Assembly: GCA_937925565.1 (NCBI GenBank)
Contig: CALALM010000071.1
Location: forward strand, 1-22,354
From: an uncultured Centipeda sp.
GTDB taxonomy: Bacteria; Bacillota; Negativicutes; Selenomonadales; Selenomonadaceae
Length of the DNA: 22,354 nucleotides
Reading direction: 5' to 3'
Shown: piece after piece, positions 8,274 to 15,984 of the stretch
How the letters are laid out: the number at the start of each line of letters is the position of its first letter
Numbering within the stretch: position 1 is the stretch's first letter
Position numbers and translations under genes: made by a program
The notes under the pieces: generated by a model
The model's input: only the letters and a program-made list of their open reading frames with translations
Told to the model about the DNA's origin: nothing
Database searches by the model: none

Positions 8274-9620
8274 TTACCCTTCCTCTTCTTCCTTGACCTT
8301 CTTCGCCCACAGCGTCGGAACGATGAGGAGGGTCATCAGCGCGACACTGCCGATCCAGAACGCCATGATGGTCTCAAAATGATAGGTTGTCACACCATCC
8401 ACAATAACCTTCGCGTGATCCATGAGAAGTCCGTTGACGATGTCCTGTGCCGCCGCGCCGCCATATGCCAGGAGTCCGATGACGCCCATAGCCGCGCCCG
8501 TCGCCTTGCGCGGGCAAAGATCGACTGCAAGCAGTCCGCCGACAAAGCAGAGAATAACGCCAAGCCCAAAGCCAAAGACTGAGATGCATGCCGTCGTAAG
8601 CGCAAGCGACCCCGCAGGGACAAAGCAGACGCCGATGATGCCGGCGAGCATGACAATACCAAAGACGATCGTCGTCATGGAATGGCGCGACTTGAAGAAC
8701 TTATCGGAAATCATGCCCGAGAAGAACGAGCCGACACCGCCAAGAATCGGGGACAGCGACATGATGCTGCCCGCCGTAACGAGATCCATCCCCTTTGCTT
8801 CCTGCAAAAAGATGACGCCCCAGCTGCTGATGGAATAGCGCGATATGCCGAGACAGATGGCAGCGACTGCGAGCAGCCAGACATAGGGGTTACGGATAAC
8901 CATGAGCTGGGCTTCCTTTGTGGATACCGTCTGCTCCTTCTTCTCCTGCGCAACCTCGCCCTCAAACTCATTTGCAGACGGCAGTCCGTAGGTCTCAGGA
9001 CGATCACGCATGAAGCGGTACATGATGAACGCAAGCACGATACAGGCAACACCCGGCAGGAAGAACGCCGCATGCCAACCGAACGCGACAATAATCATTG
9101 CCGTGCCAAGATAGGTCGCGCCCTCACCGAGGTAATGGGCAATACTGAAAACGCCGTAGTAGGTTGCCAACTTGCTCTTTGAGAACCATTGCGAAAGGGA
9201 CACGATACAGGGAGCAGCCCCCATACTCTGGAACACACCGTTGACGCCCCACAGCACAAGGAACACCCAGTAGGCATCACTGAAACCAAGGATGACGTTG
9301 ACAATGGCAGCGCCGAGAAGTCCGATGGGGACGATTTTCTTGATGTTGCAGTGATCCGCGATGAAACCGTTCGCACATTTACCAATCGCGATCGCGACCA
9401 TCATCGCCGCGCCCATCGCACCGAGTTCGGTCGGCGTAAAGCCCGCCTCGATCATCGGCTTCTTTGCGACGCCGAGCGTCATACGCATCACATAGTACAT
9501 ACCATAACCGATGATCATAGCCGAAACGGCCTGCACGCGCGCGGAACGATACATCTTCTTGACGATATTCGGATCCTCGATGCGGGGCTTATCCGGATTC
9601 GTCAGAAACCATTTGAGCAT
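8274..9620 (-). CDS. Organophosphate:phosphate antiporter family transporter (GlpT/UhpT-like)
   Basis: This 448-residue protein has 12 predicted membrane segments. It aligns by eye with E. coli GlpT, including YGMYYVMRMTLG, the RDRPETYGLP end of the N-terminal half and AHYLGEG. The three residues central to phosphate-ester recognition in GlpT appear conserved: Arg46 (GlpT R45), His162 (H165) and Arg261 (R269). It should therefore import a phosphorylated organic compound in exchange for phosphate. The start at 9620 has AAAGGAAGGTG at suitable distance; an upstream in-frame start at 9659 lacks such a site. It is the first gene of a two-gene operon with the large phosphoesterase, implying import and then dephosphorylation of the same compound. 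Glycerol-3-phosphate, hexose phosphate and inositol phosphate all remain possible. Confidence 0.92.
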   Translation of the reverse strand: MLKWFLTNPDKPRIEDPNIVKKMYRSARVQAVSAMIIGYGMYYVMRMTLGVAKKPMIEAGFTPTELGAMGAAMMVAIAIGKCANGFIADHCNIKKIVPIGLLGAAIVNVILGFSDAYWVFLVLWGVNGVFQSMGAAPCIVSLSQWFSKSKLATYYGVFSIAHYLGEGATYLGTAMIIVAFGWHAAFFLPGVACIVLAFIMYRFMRDRPETYGLPSANEFEGEVAQEKKEQTVSTKEAQLMVIRNPYVWLLAVAAICLGISRYSISSWGVIFLQEAKGMDLVTAGSIMSLSPILGGVGSFFSGMISDKFFKSRHSMTTIVFGIVMLAGIIGVCFVPAGSLALTTACISVFGFGLGVILCFVGGLLAVDLCPRKATGAAMGVIGLLAYGGAAAQDIVNGLLMDHAKVIVDGVTTYHFETIMAFWIGSVALMTLLIVPTLWAKKVKEEEEG

Positions 9621-9681
9621 GTTCAGCACCTTCCTTTGCTGCTCTCCAAAATACAACAACGAAAATAGAGACAGATTTTAT

Positions 9682-9691
9682 CAAGCGCTTG
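9682..9691. promoter_or_regulatory. Palindromic operator candidate overlapping the antiporter transcription start
   Basis: CAAGCGCTTG is a perfect 10-base palindrome with the AAGCGCTT core typical of LacI/GalR-family operators, including CcpA cre sites. It lies 9 bases downstream of the predicted -10, placing it over the transcription start, where a repressor would block initiation. Flanks match a full cre consensus poorly. Confidence 0.5.
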
Positions 9692-9700
9692 TATAAGGAC

Positions 9701-9709
9701 ATTATATCA
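9701..9709 (-). promoter_or_regulatory. Extended -10 promoter of the antiporter/phosphoesterase operon
   Basis: The minus strand reads TGA-TATAAT, a perfect -10 with the extended TGn element. No recognisable -35 lies 16-18 bases upstream, which is tolerated by extended -10 promoters. The leader to the ATG at 9620 would be about 75 bases. Confidence 0.55.
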
Positions 9710-9766
9710 AGTTTCTGATAATTCCATCTCTATTTTTTTGCCTTATTATTGTTGGGTTGCTCAAAT

Positions 9767-10675
9767 TTATTGTTTTTTGTTGCCGAAATGTGTGCTGTGC
9801 GTCGTGAAATAGACCCCACCAAAGATGGCGGCGGCGCCGAGGAGTTGGAGGGCACCGATCTGCTCGGCGAAGAGCAGTCTGCCGCCGAGCATGCCGACAA
9901 TGGGCGTGACGTTCTGAAAGATGGAGGTAACGGAAGGTCCGACAGCGCGCACACCGAGATTCCAAAAGAGCATTGCCATGACGCCGCCGAAGACGACCGT
10001 GTAGAGGAATGCGGCAAGAAGGAGCGCTGGGAGCGCGGTCGGATGAAAGTCATCCGTGAGGACGCCGTAAAGAATCGTCGCGAGTGCCCCCAAAAGCCCC
10101 GACCACCCCGTACAGAGGGCGGCGGACATATGCCGCATGACACGCACGGCAAGGATGGAGTACATTGTCCACGCGATCTGTGCGAGCAAAAAGAGGACAT
10201 CGCCGCGATTGAACGAGAACTCGATCAGCACGCGGACAGAGCCATGACTGACGACGGCAAGCGCACCGAGGAAGGAGACGGCGATGCCGCCCCACGCAAT
10301 GACGTTCAGCCGCTCACGCAGGAACACGGCAGCGAAAAAGGCGGTGATGGCAGGAGATGCTGCAGCGATGAGGGTGCAGTTTGTGACGGAGGAGTATTCC
10401 AGTCCCGTGAACTGCATGCAGCCGTTCATGAGGATTCCGCAGACGCCCATCGCCATAAGCGCAGGCAGTGTATGACGCGGCGGCAGGAGTGTCTCGCCAT
10501 ACCGCACGGCAATCGCAATGAGGACGACGGAGATAAAGCAGTAGCGCATGGCGGAGATGGTGACGGGCGACCACGCCGTGACGAGCCATTTGATACAGAG
10601 CGGCTGTATGCCCCAGATGACCGCCGTGAGGATGAGAAGCACGTACATCCTGCGCTTTGCGGCTGTATCTTCCAT
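9767..10675 (-). CDS. EamA/DMT-family transporter
   Basis: This 302-residue protein has about ten hydrophobic helices in two homologous halves (about 15-135 and 155-290). Each half has the EamA pattern, for example AVIWGIQPLCIKWL at the N-terminus and VTPIVGMLGGRLLFAE near the C-terminus. Family members export or import small metabolites such as amino acids, and the substrate here is not predictable. The start at 10675 is chosen because GTAGGAGG lies just upstream; that site overlaps the stop of the permease gene 10 bases away. The two genes are therefore probably cotranscribed. No strong terminator is visible downstream before the antiporter promoter. Confidence 0.9.
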   Translation of the reverse strand: MEDTAAKRRMYVLLILTAVIWGIQPLCIKWLVTAWSPVTISAMRYCFISVVLIAIAVRYGETLLPPRHTLPALMAMGVCGILMNGCMQFTGLEYSSVTNCTLIAAASPAITAFFAAVFLRERLNVIAWGGIAVSFLGALAVVSHGSVRVLIEFSFNRGDVLFLLAQIAWTMYSILAVRVMRHMSAALCTGWSGLLGALATILYGVLTDDFHPTALPALLLAAFLYTVVFGGVMAMLFWNLGVRAVGPSVTSIFQNVTPIVGMLGGRLLFAEQIGALQLLGAAAIFGGVYFTTHSTHFGNKKQ

Positions 10676-10685
10676 GCAATACCTC

Positions 10686-12101
10686 CTACGCAATCCCCGT
10701 CAGCAGGAAGATGCCAAGGCAGATAAAGGCGACGGCGGATTTCAGCAGCGTAAGGACGACGACATCATAGTAGGACTCCTTGTGCGTCAGCCCACATACC
10801 GCCATCAACGTGACGAGTGCGCCCGACTGCGGTCCCGTGTCGATGCACTCCGATGCAAGGCAGATGATGCGATGCAGCACGTCCGCGCTGATGCCGACCT
10901 GCTGCGCCCATGCGAGCCACTCCGTGCCGAGCATCCCGAGCGCGATGGTCATGCCGCCCGAGGACGAGCCTGTAACACCCGTCATGATATTGGTCGTGAT
11001 GATTGCGCTCATAAGAGGTCCGTCGCCGATGTGCAGTCCGAGCAGTGCGTCCTTGATGACGGCGAACGCGGGAAGCGCTGCGATGACGCAGCCGTAGGCA
11101 TAGCCCGAGGCAACGTTGAGGACGGCAGTGGTCGAGCCGATGGCGCCCGTGTTGACGGGATTTGACAGTCCGCCCCTAAGGCGCAGACGCTTACGCCCGA
11201 TGATGGCAGCAGCAACGGTCGAGAGGATGAGGGCGACGTTGATCGACCAGATTGCCTGCACCTTGTCGATGCTGCCCGCCATGAGACTGAGCTTCATCGG
11301 GAGCAGACTCTCAAGACTGTCCGCCGCCCATGAGTACGCCCATGCCCAGTGAAACGGGTTGCTGATGATGAGGTTGAGGACGATGACCATGACGAGCGGG
11401 AGTGCGGAGAGGCGCCAGTCGGGCAGTGCCTCGGTCGACTCCTCCGGCTCGTTGAGGACGTGCTGTCCGTAGCCCTCGCCCTTCGCATTGAGCGTCCGCT
11501 GCCGATAGCCGATCCACCCCCACGCGATGAGAAAGTAGAGCACAGCACCGATGATGCCGAGCACGGGTCCCGACCATGTGGTCGTGCCGAAGAAGGAGGT
11601 CGGGATGATGTTCTGGATCTGCGGTGTGCCGGGGATGGCGACCATACTGTAGGTGAAAATACCCATCCAGAGAAGTCCCGGCAGGAGTTTTTTTGGAATA
11701 TCCGCCTGTCGGAAAAGGATTGCCGCAAAGGGGTACATAACGAAGGCAACGACGAATACAGAGAGTCCGCCGTAGGTGAGAACGCCGCAGCCAATGAGAA
11801 CAGCGAGCACCGCCTTGTCCTGCCCGAGTGTCTTTACAATCTTATCCGCGACGGCAGCGGCAAGCCCACCCTGTTCCATGATCTTGGCGAAAACGGCCCC
11901 AAGAAGGAAGACGGGATAGTAGGTCTTGATGTATTCCGCCGCCTTGGTCATGTAGATTTCGCTGTAGACAGGCATGAGGGAGTGTCCGCTACCGAGCGCG
12001 GCGACGACGGCAAAGAGCGGCGCGATGAAGATGATGGAGTAGCCGCGGTAGGCGAAGAACATGAGCAGGATGAGGCTGATGAAGATCATGGAGATGTCCA
12101 T
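10686..12101 (-). CDS. GntP-family (gluconate/organic acid type) permease
   Basis: This 471-residue membrane protein has about 12 hydrophobic segments. GntP-like features include the N-terminal repeating hydrophobic stretch, the LLGAVFAKIMEQGGLAAAVADKI block and a glycine/serine-rich re-entrant region (GVTGSSSGGMTIAL). GntP proteins are proton symporters for gluconate, glycerate or related hydroxy acids. The ATG at 12101 is preceded by AAAGGGGAG; an in-frame TTG at 12137 lies inside a terminator-like stem and is unlikely. The gene follows iolE by 125 bases containing two hairpins, so partial readthrough from the iol operon could express it. It may carry an inositol-related acid or another hydroxy acid; this is not determinable here. 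Confidence 0.85.
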   Translation of the reverse strand: MDISMIFISLILLMFFAYRGYSIIFIAPLFAVVAALGSGHSLMPVYSEIYMTKAAEYIKTYYPVFLLGAVFAKIMEQGGLAAAVADKIVKTLGQDKAVLAVLIGCGVLTYGGLSVFVVAFVMYPFAAILFRQADIPKKLLPGLLWMGIFTYSMVAIPGTPQIQNIIPTSFFGTTTWSGPVLGIIGAVLYFLIAWGWIGYRQRTLNAKGEGYGQHVLNEPEESTEALPDWRLSALPLVMVIVLNLIISNPFHWAWAYSWAADSLESLLPMKLSLMAGSIDKVQAIWSINVALILSTVAAAIIGRKRLRLRGGLSNPVNTGAIGSTTAVLNVASGYAYGCVIAALPAFAVIKDALLGLHIGDGPLMSAIITTNIMTGVTGSSSGGMTIALGMLGTEWLAWAQQVGISADVLHRIICLASECIDTGPQSGALVTLMAVCGLTHKESYYDVVVLTLLKSAVAFICLGIFLLTGIA

Positions 12102-12124
12102 GCCGGTCTCCCCTTTCATAAAAG

Positions 12125-12155
12125 AGGGCTGCTGCAAGCCTCTTGCAACAGCCCT
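12125..12155 (-). terminator. Terminator or attenuator between iolE and the GntP-type permease
   Basis: The arms AGGGCTGCTGCAAG (12125-12138) and CTTGCAACAGCCCT (12142-12155) form a 14-pair stem with one mismatch and a 3-base loop. On the minus strand it is followed by CTTTTATG, a short T-tract. The permease ribosome binding site starts only a few bases later, so termination here would be leaky or regulatory. Confidence 0.7.
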
Positions 12156-12170
12156 ACGATCATTTCCAAT

Positions 12171-12206
12171 GTAATGTGCCCCCCTCGCTCAGGGGCATCA
12201 CATTAC
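12171..12206. repeat. Inverted repeat downstream of iolE
   Basis: GTAATGTG (12171-12178) pairs with CACATTAC (12199-12206). An inner CCCCT/AGGGG stem has a 5-base loop and a small interior bulge. It resembles the hairpin at 15124-15162. It lacks a T-tract, so a role in mRNA 3'-end stability fits better than termination. Confidence 0.65.
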
Positions 12207-12226
12207 ACCAAGTATATACGGCGCTC

Positions 12227-13114
12227 TCAGATATGCGCCTTTTCCTTGATGTACTTGCGCGCCTTGATCGCATACTCGAGCGGGTTTGCCTTTGCGGGAT
12301 CCTGCTCCGCCTCGACGATGTACCAGCCGTCGTAGTCCGTCGCGTTCACGAGGTCAAAGATGGGCGCGAAGTCGATGCAGCCGTCGCCGGGGACGGTGAA
12401 CATGCCCGCACGGACGCCGTCCAGAAAGCTCATCTTCTTGTTCTTAACCTCCTGCAGAACATCGGCGCGCACGTCCTTGAGGTGGATGTGGCGGATGCGC
12501 GGCATATACTTCTTGAGAATCGCGATGTGATCCTCGCCGGAACAGACAAGATGTCCCGTGTCATAGAGGAGCCAAACGAGCGTGGGGTCGGTCATCTCCA
12601 TGAGGCGGTCGATCTCCTCGGTGGTCTGGACCCCCGTGCCCATGTGATGATGATAGGTCATCGTGAGACCGATCTTCTTTGCGACGGCACCGAGCTTGTT
12701 CAGCCCCTCTGCGAGCGTCTTCCACTGCTCTTCGGTGTTGTAGGGCTTGCCGTCAAAGACGGGCACATCGAGCTTGCCCTGCACGCTGTTGCCCTGCTCG
12801 GCAACGTTGCAGAAGTCCGCCCCCATCGCCCGCAGGAATTCGCAGTGCGCGATGAAGTCCTTCTCCACCTGCTCATACGGCTGCGTGAGGAGGAAGGAAC
12901 TGAACCACGCGCTTGCGATGCTCATGCCGCGCAGTTCGAGCGCCTTCTTGAGGACAGCCGTATCCTTTGGATACTTGCCGCCGACTTCGCAACCCGTGAA
13001 GCCTGCGAGCGCCATTTCACTGACGCACTGCTCAAAGGTATTCTCCTTACCGAGATCCGGCATGTCGTCATTGGTCCACGCAATCGGGGCAATGCCCAAA
13101 CGAATCTTTGCCAT
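12227..13114 (-). CDS. iolE: myo-Inosose-2 dehydratase (IolE)
   Basis: This 295-residue protein of the xylose-isomerase-like TIM-barrel family strongly resembles Bacillus subtilis IolE. Shared blocks include IRLGIAPIAWTNDDMPDLG, FTGCEVGGKYP, TYHHHMGTGVQTTEEIDRLM, WLLYDTGHL, FTVPGDGCIDF and EAEQDPAKANPLEYAIKARKYI. It dehydrates 2-keto-myo-inositol (scyllo-inosose) to the trihydroxycyclohexane-dione that IolD hydrolyses, using a divalent metal held by conserved acid and His residues. GGAGGT at good spacing fixes the start at 13114 rather than an ATG five codons upstream. It is the last enzyme gene of the iol operon, 23 bases after iolD. Confidence 0.97.
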   Translation of the reverse strand: MAKIRLGIAPIAWTNDDMPDLGKENTFEQCVSEMALAGFTGCEVGGKYPKDTAVLKKALELRGMSIASAWFSSFLLTQPYEQVEKDFIAHCEFLRAMGADFCNVAEQGNSVQGKLDVPVFDGKPYNTEEQWKTLAEGLNKLGAVAKKIGLTMTYHHHMGTGVQTTEEIDRLMEMTDPTLVWLLYDTGHLVCSGEDHIAILKKYMPRIRHIHLKDVRADVLQEVKNKKMSFLDGVRAGMFTVPGDGCIDFAPIFDLVNATDYDGWYIVEAEQDPAKANPLEYAIKARKYIKEKAHI

Positions 13115-13137
13115 GTTTCTGACCTCCATATTCTGTC

Positions 13138-15090
13138 TTAATACTTCCGCGCCGCATCCAGATGAGGGATCATGCGCTCACGCTGCACACGGTTGACCTC
13201 GTCCATCGTGCTGACCTGCGCGACGCCGACGCGCCACCAGTTGCCGTAGCCGTGCACCATGCTCTTTGGGAGCACCTTGCAGTCGATGAGGGTCGAGACG
13301 GTCTGCTTCTTCGCATCCTCAAGCGCCGCCCTCAGTTCCTCGGCGGTGTTCGCCTTGTAAGTCTTGAGCCCGAAGGACGCGGCGTTCATCGCAAAGTCCA
13401 CGGGAACGAAGCCGCCGTCGAGCTGCCCGGTCTTCGGGTTGCGGAAGCGCAGTTCCGTGCCATAGCTGCCCTGTCCATGCCCGATCTCAAGGTTGTTGAT
13501 ACAGCCGTTCGTCATGTTGTCAAAGAGGATGATGTTGACCTTGATGCCCTCGGCGATCGCCGTCGCAAGCTCAGAGTTCAGCATCATGTAACCCGCATCG
13601 CCGACGAGCGCATACACCTCGCGATTCGGTGCGGCGAGACGGACGCCGAGCGAGGCGTTCAGCTCGTAGCCCATACAGGAGAAGCCGTACTCGACGTGAT
13701 AGCCGTCCACTTCCTTCGTGCGCCATGCACGCTGCAGATCGCCCGGGAGGCTGCCTGCCGCACAGACGACGATGGCATTCTTGTCGATCGTCTCGTCGAG
13801 CACACCGAGCACGCGCGTCTGGAGGAGGGACGAACCCGTCAGTTCGATGAACTCCTTGCTCGCCTTCTTGAAGTCAAACGCGTCGTTGACCTCGGGCACG
13901 AAGTCCTCACCCGTGTATTCGAGATGATAGATGCGGTCCACCTCGGCATCCGTCTTTGCCTTGGCATCCTTTATGGCTGCCGCATAGTCCGCGCCGACCT
14001 TCCAGCCCGTCTTTTCGAGCGCAGCGTCAAGCGCCTTCAGCCCCTCCTGCGCGTCCGCGACGACCTGCACGGCGTCCATCTTGTACGCATGGAAGCGCGA
14101 GATGTTGATGTTCAGATACTCCACCTCGGGGTTCTGATAGAGCCACTTCGAGGAGGTTGTAAAGTCCGTGTAGCGCGTGCCGACGCCAATGACGAGATCC
14201 GCATCCGCGCCGATGAGGTTCGCGCCGAGACTGCCCGTCTCGCCGATACCGCCGAGGTTCAGCGGATGATCCCAAACGATCGTGCCCTTGCCCGCCTGCG
14301 TCTCGCCGAACGGGATGCCGTACTTCTCCGCGAATGCGCGGAAGGTATCCTCCGCCTCGGAGTAGCGCACGCCGCCGCCGAAGATCATGATCGGCTTCTT
14401 CTTGCGCGTGATGAGCTTCACCGCCTCTTCAATGGCGTACGGGGAGGGCGCGGGACGCTCGATGCGGTGGACGCGCTTCTTGAAGAAATGCACGGGATAG
14501 TCATATGCCTCGCCCTCGACATCCTGCGGCAGCGCAATACAGACCGCGCCCGTCTCCGCCGGATCGGTAAGGACACGCATGGCATTGATGCACGCCGTCA
14601 TGAGGATCTCGGGACGTGTCACGCGATCCCAGTATTTGCAGACCGCCCTGAAGGCATCGTTGCTCGTAATGGAAAGGCTTGAGGGCTGCTCAATCTGCTG
14701 CAGCACGGGATCCGGTTGGCGATCCGCATAGGTATCGCCGGGCAGGAAGAGGACGGGAATGCAGTTCGCCGTCGCCGTCGCCGCTGCCGTCACCATGTTG
14801 AGCGCACCGGGACCGACGGACGAGGTGCAGGCGTAGATCTGCTTGCGGCGCTTCTGCTTGGCAAAGCCCATCGCCGCATGCGCCATGCCCTGCTCGTTGC
14901 GCCCCATGCGCATGATGAGGTTGCCCGCATCCTGCTCGAGTGCCTGCCCGATGCCGACCACATTGCCGTGCCCGAAAATACCGAAGATGCCCTCAAACAT
15001 CGGGTTCTGTTTGCCGTCAAATTCGATGTACTGGTTGTTGAGGAACTTTACAAGTGCCTGTGCAACTGTGAGGCGAATCGTCTTTTCCAT
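13138..15090 (-). CDS. iolD: 3D-(3,5/4)-trihydroxycyclohexane-1,2-dione hydrolase (IolD)
   Basis: This 650-residue ThDP-dependent ring-opening enzyme is close to the roughly 637 residues of B. subtilis IolD. The N-terminal pyrimidine-binding domain ([19 protein letters not shown]), a central domain and a C-terminal pyrophosphate-binding domain are recognisable. The last has [20 protein letters not shown] followed by [15 protein letters not shown], matching the GDG...N cofactor motif, with GDA in place of GDG. It hydrolyses the diketone made by IolE to 5-deoxy-glucuronate. GGAGGAGAG lies upstream of the ATG at 15090; a longer TTG-initiated frame would run into a hairpin and is rejected. The 102-base spacer to iolB is unusual for this otherwise tight operon. 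Confidence 0.97.
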   Translation of the reverse strand: MEKTIRLTVAQALVKFLNNQYIEFDGKQNPMFEGIFGIFGHGNVVGIGQALEQDAGNLIMRMGRNEQGMAHAAMGFAKQKRRKQIYACTSSVGPGALNMVTAAATATANCIPVLFLPGDTYADRQPDPVLQQIEQPSSLSITSNDAFRAVCKYWDRVTRPEILMTACINAMRVLTDPAETGAVCIALPQDVEGEAYDYPVHFFKKRVHRIERPAPSPYAIEEAVKLITRKKKPIMIFGGGVRYSEAEDTFRAFAEKYGIPFGETQAGKGTIVWDHPLNLGGIGETGSLGANLIGADADLVIGVGTRYTDFTTSSKWLYQNPEVEYLNINISRFHAYKMDAVQVVADAQEGLKALDAALEKTGWKVGADYAAAIKDAKAKTDAEVDRIYHLEYTGEDFVPEVNDAFDFKKASKEFIELTGSSLLQTRVLGVLDETIDKNAIVVCAAGSLPGDLQRAWRTKEVDGYHVEYGFSCMGYELNASLGVRLAAPNREVYALVGDAGYMMLNSELATAIAEGIKVNIILFDNMTNGCINNLEIGHGQGSYGTELRFRNPKTGQLDGGFVPVDFAMNAASFGLKTYKANTAEELRAALEDAKKQTVSTLIDCKVLPKSMVHGYGNWWRVGVAQVSTMDEVNRVQRERMIPHLDAARKY

Positions 15091-15123
15091 GTGCTCTCCT
15101 CCACTCAATATAGGAACCGTCTG

Positions 15124-15162
15124 TGATGTGCCCCCACGCAAACGCTTAGGGAGCACACATCA
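15124..15162. repeat. Inverted repeat between iolB and iolD
   Basis: TGATGTG (15124-15130) pairs with CACATCA (15156-15162). C-rich and G-rich inner segments partly extend the stem. Sequence and layout resemble the repeat at 12171-12206. No T-tract follows, so it is a candidate mRNA-processing or stability element inside the operon. Confidence 0.6.
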
Positions 15163-15192
15163 TATTCACAAAAGCTACAATCCGAACTATTC

Positions 15193-15984
15193 TCAGCGGT
15201 TCGGCTGCCAGATCTTCGCATTCTCATCGAGCAGCCATGTGTGCTCGGGCAGATCCGTGCGCGTCTTCTTCCACGGATCGCCGGGCAGATGGCGGATCAT
15301 CCAGCTGTACCACATGGCATAGCCGGGCGCTGCGACCTGCGGGTGCATATAGCCGCCCGTGATCTCCGACCAGCTGTTGTGCTCGATCTTGAACGCGTTG
15401 TCACCGATGAACGCCGCGCCGAAGCCCTGCGGCTTGTCGAACTGATAGGTGTATACCTCGGGCTGCGGATGGTTGTGCGGGATGTAGCCCGACCAACAGC
15501 CCGGCGTGTTCACGACCTCGCCGTTGACCATGTTGGAATACGGCGCGTTCTCGTAGTCAAAGATCGTGCGTACCGTACGCTCTGCCGTGCGGTACCACAT
15601 GCCGCTGCCAAAGACGGGCGACTGGATGTCGGCGGGGCGATAGAAGACCGGTGCAAAGTCACGATCATTCTCCGTCTTCTGCACGAGCACCGTCGAGCGC
15701 TTCAGCGCCTTCAGCACAACCTTCTTGCCGCGCGGTACATGCAGACAGTAGGGCGCCTCGTCGAAGAGCGATGTGCGGTGCATGATCTCCTTCTTGCCGT
15801 CCCAGTGTACCTCTACATCGCCCGTCAGGATGACGAACGCCGTCTCCTGCAACACATCCTCGAACTCCACGATCTCATTTTCATCCATGAGCTGATAGCC
15901 GATGTCCATCAGCATATCGCTCTCGCGTGTCGTCATGGCATTGTAGCCATGTTTCAGCTCCGCACCCAGACGTCCGAACTTCAT
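15193..15984 (-). CDS. iolB: 5-Deoxy-glucuronate isomerase (IolB)
   Basis: This 263-residue bicupin is near the 271 residues of B. subtilis IolB. Diagnostic blocks include the metal-binding region YIPHNHPQPEVYTYQF, GGYMHPQVAAPGYAMWYSWMIRHLPGDPW and VFGSGMWYRTAERTVRTIFDY. It isomerises 5-deoxy-glucuronate to 2-deoxy-5-keto-gluconate, the IolC substrate. The start at 15984 overlaps the iolC stop as ATGA, with GGGAGG upstream, indicating translational coupling. An in-frame ATG five codons upstream lacks the correctly spaced site. Confidence 0.97.
   Translation of the reverse strand: MKFGRLGAELKHGYNAMTTRESDMLMDIGYQLMDENEIVEFEDVLQETAFVILTGDVEVHWDGKKEIMHRTSLFDEAPYCLHVPRGKKVVLKALKRSTVLVQKTENDRDFAPVFYRPADIQSPVFGSGMWYRTAERTVRTIFDYENAPYSNMVNGEVVNTPGCWSGYIPHNHPQPEVYTYQFDKPQGFGAAFIGDNAFKIEHNSWSEITGGYMHPQVAAPGYAMWYSWMIRHLPGDPWKKTRTDLPEHTWLLDENAKIWQPNR

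Noticed and set aside
9621..9766. A small gene in the spacer between the antiporter and EamA genes
   Set aside because: Short frames there lack ribosome binding sites and plausible composition. The space is accounted for by promoter and operator signals.
12102..12137. TTG start adding 12 residues to the GntP-type permease
   Set aside because: The extension is encoded inside a terminator-like stem and lacks an SD sequence. The ATG at 12101 has a well-placed AAAGGGGAG.
12171..12206. Calling this inverted repeat a rho-independent terminator
   Set aside because: There is no T-tract on either side, and a better terminator-like stem lies immediately downstream at 12125-12155.
13162..14682. 506-codon open frame on the plus strand
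   Set aside because: It is antisense to iolD, which has full ThDP-enzyme motifs. The composition is unusual and there is no plausible ribosome binding site.
15091..15156. TTG start adding 22 residues to IolD
   Set aside because: The extension crosses the hairpin at 15124-15162 and has no family similarity. The ATG at 15090 has GGAGGAGAG upstream.
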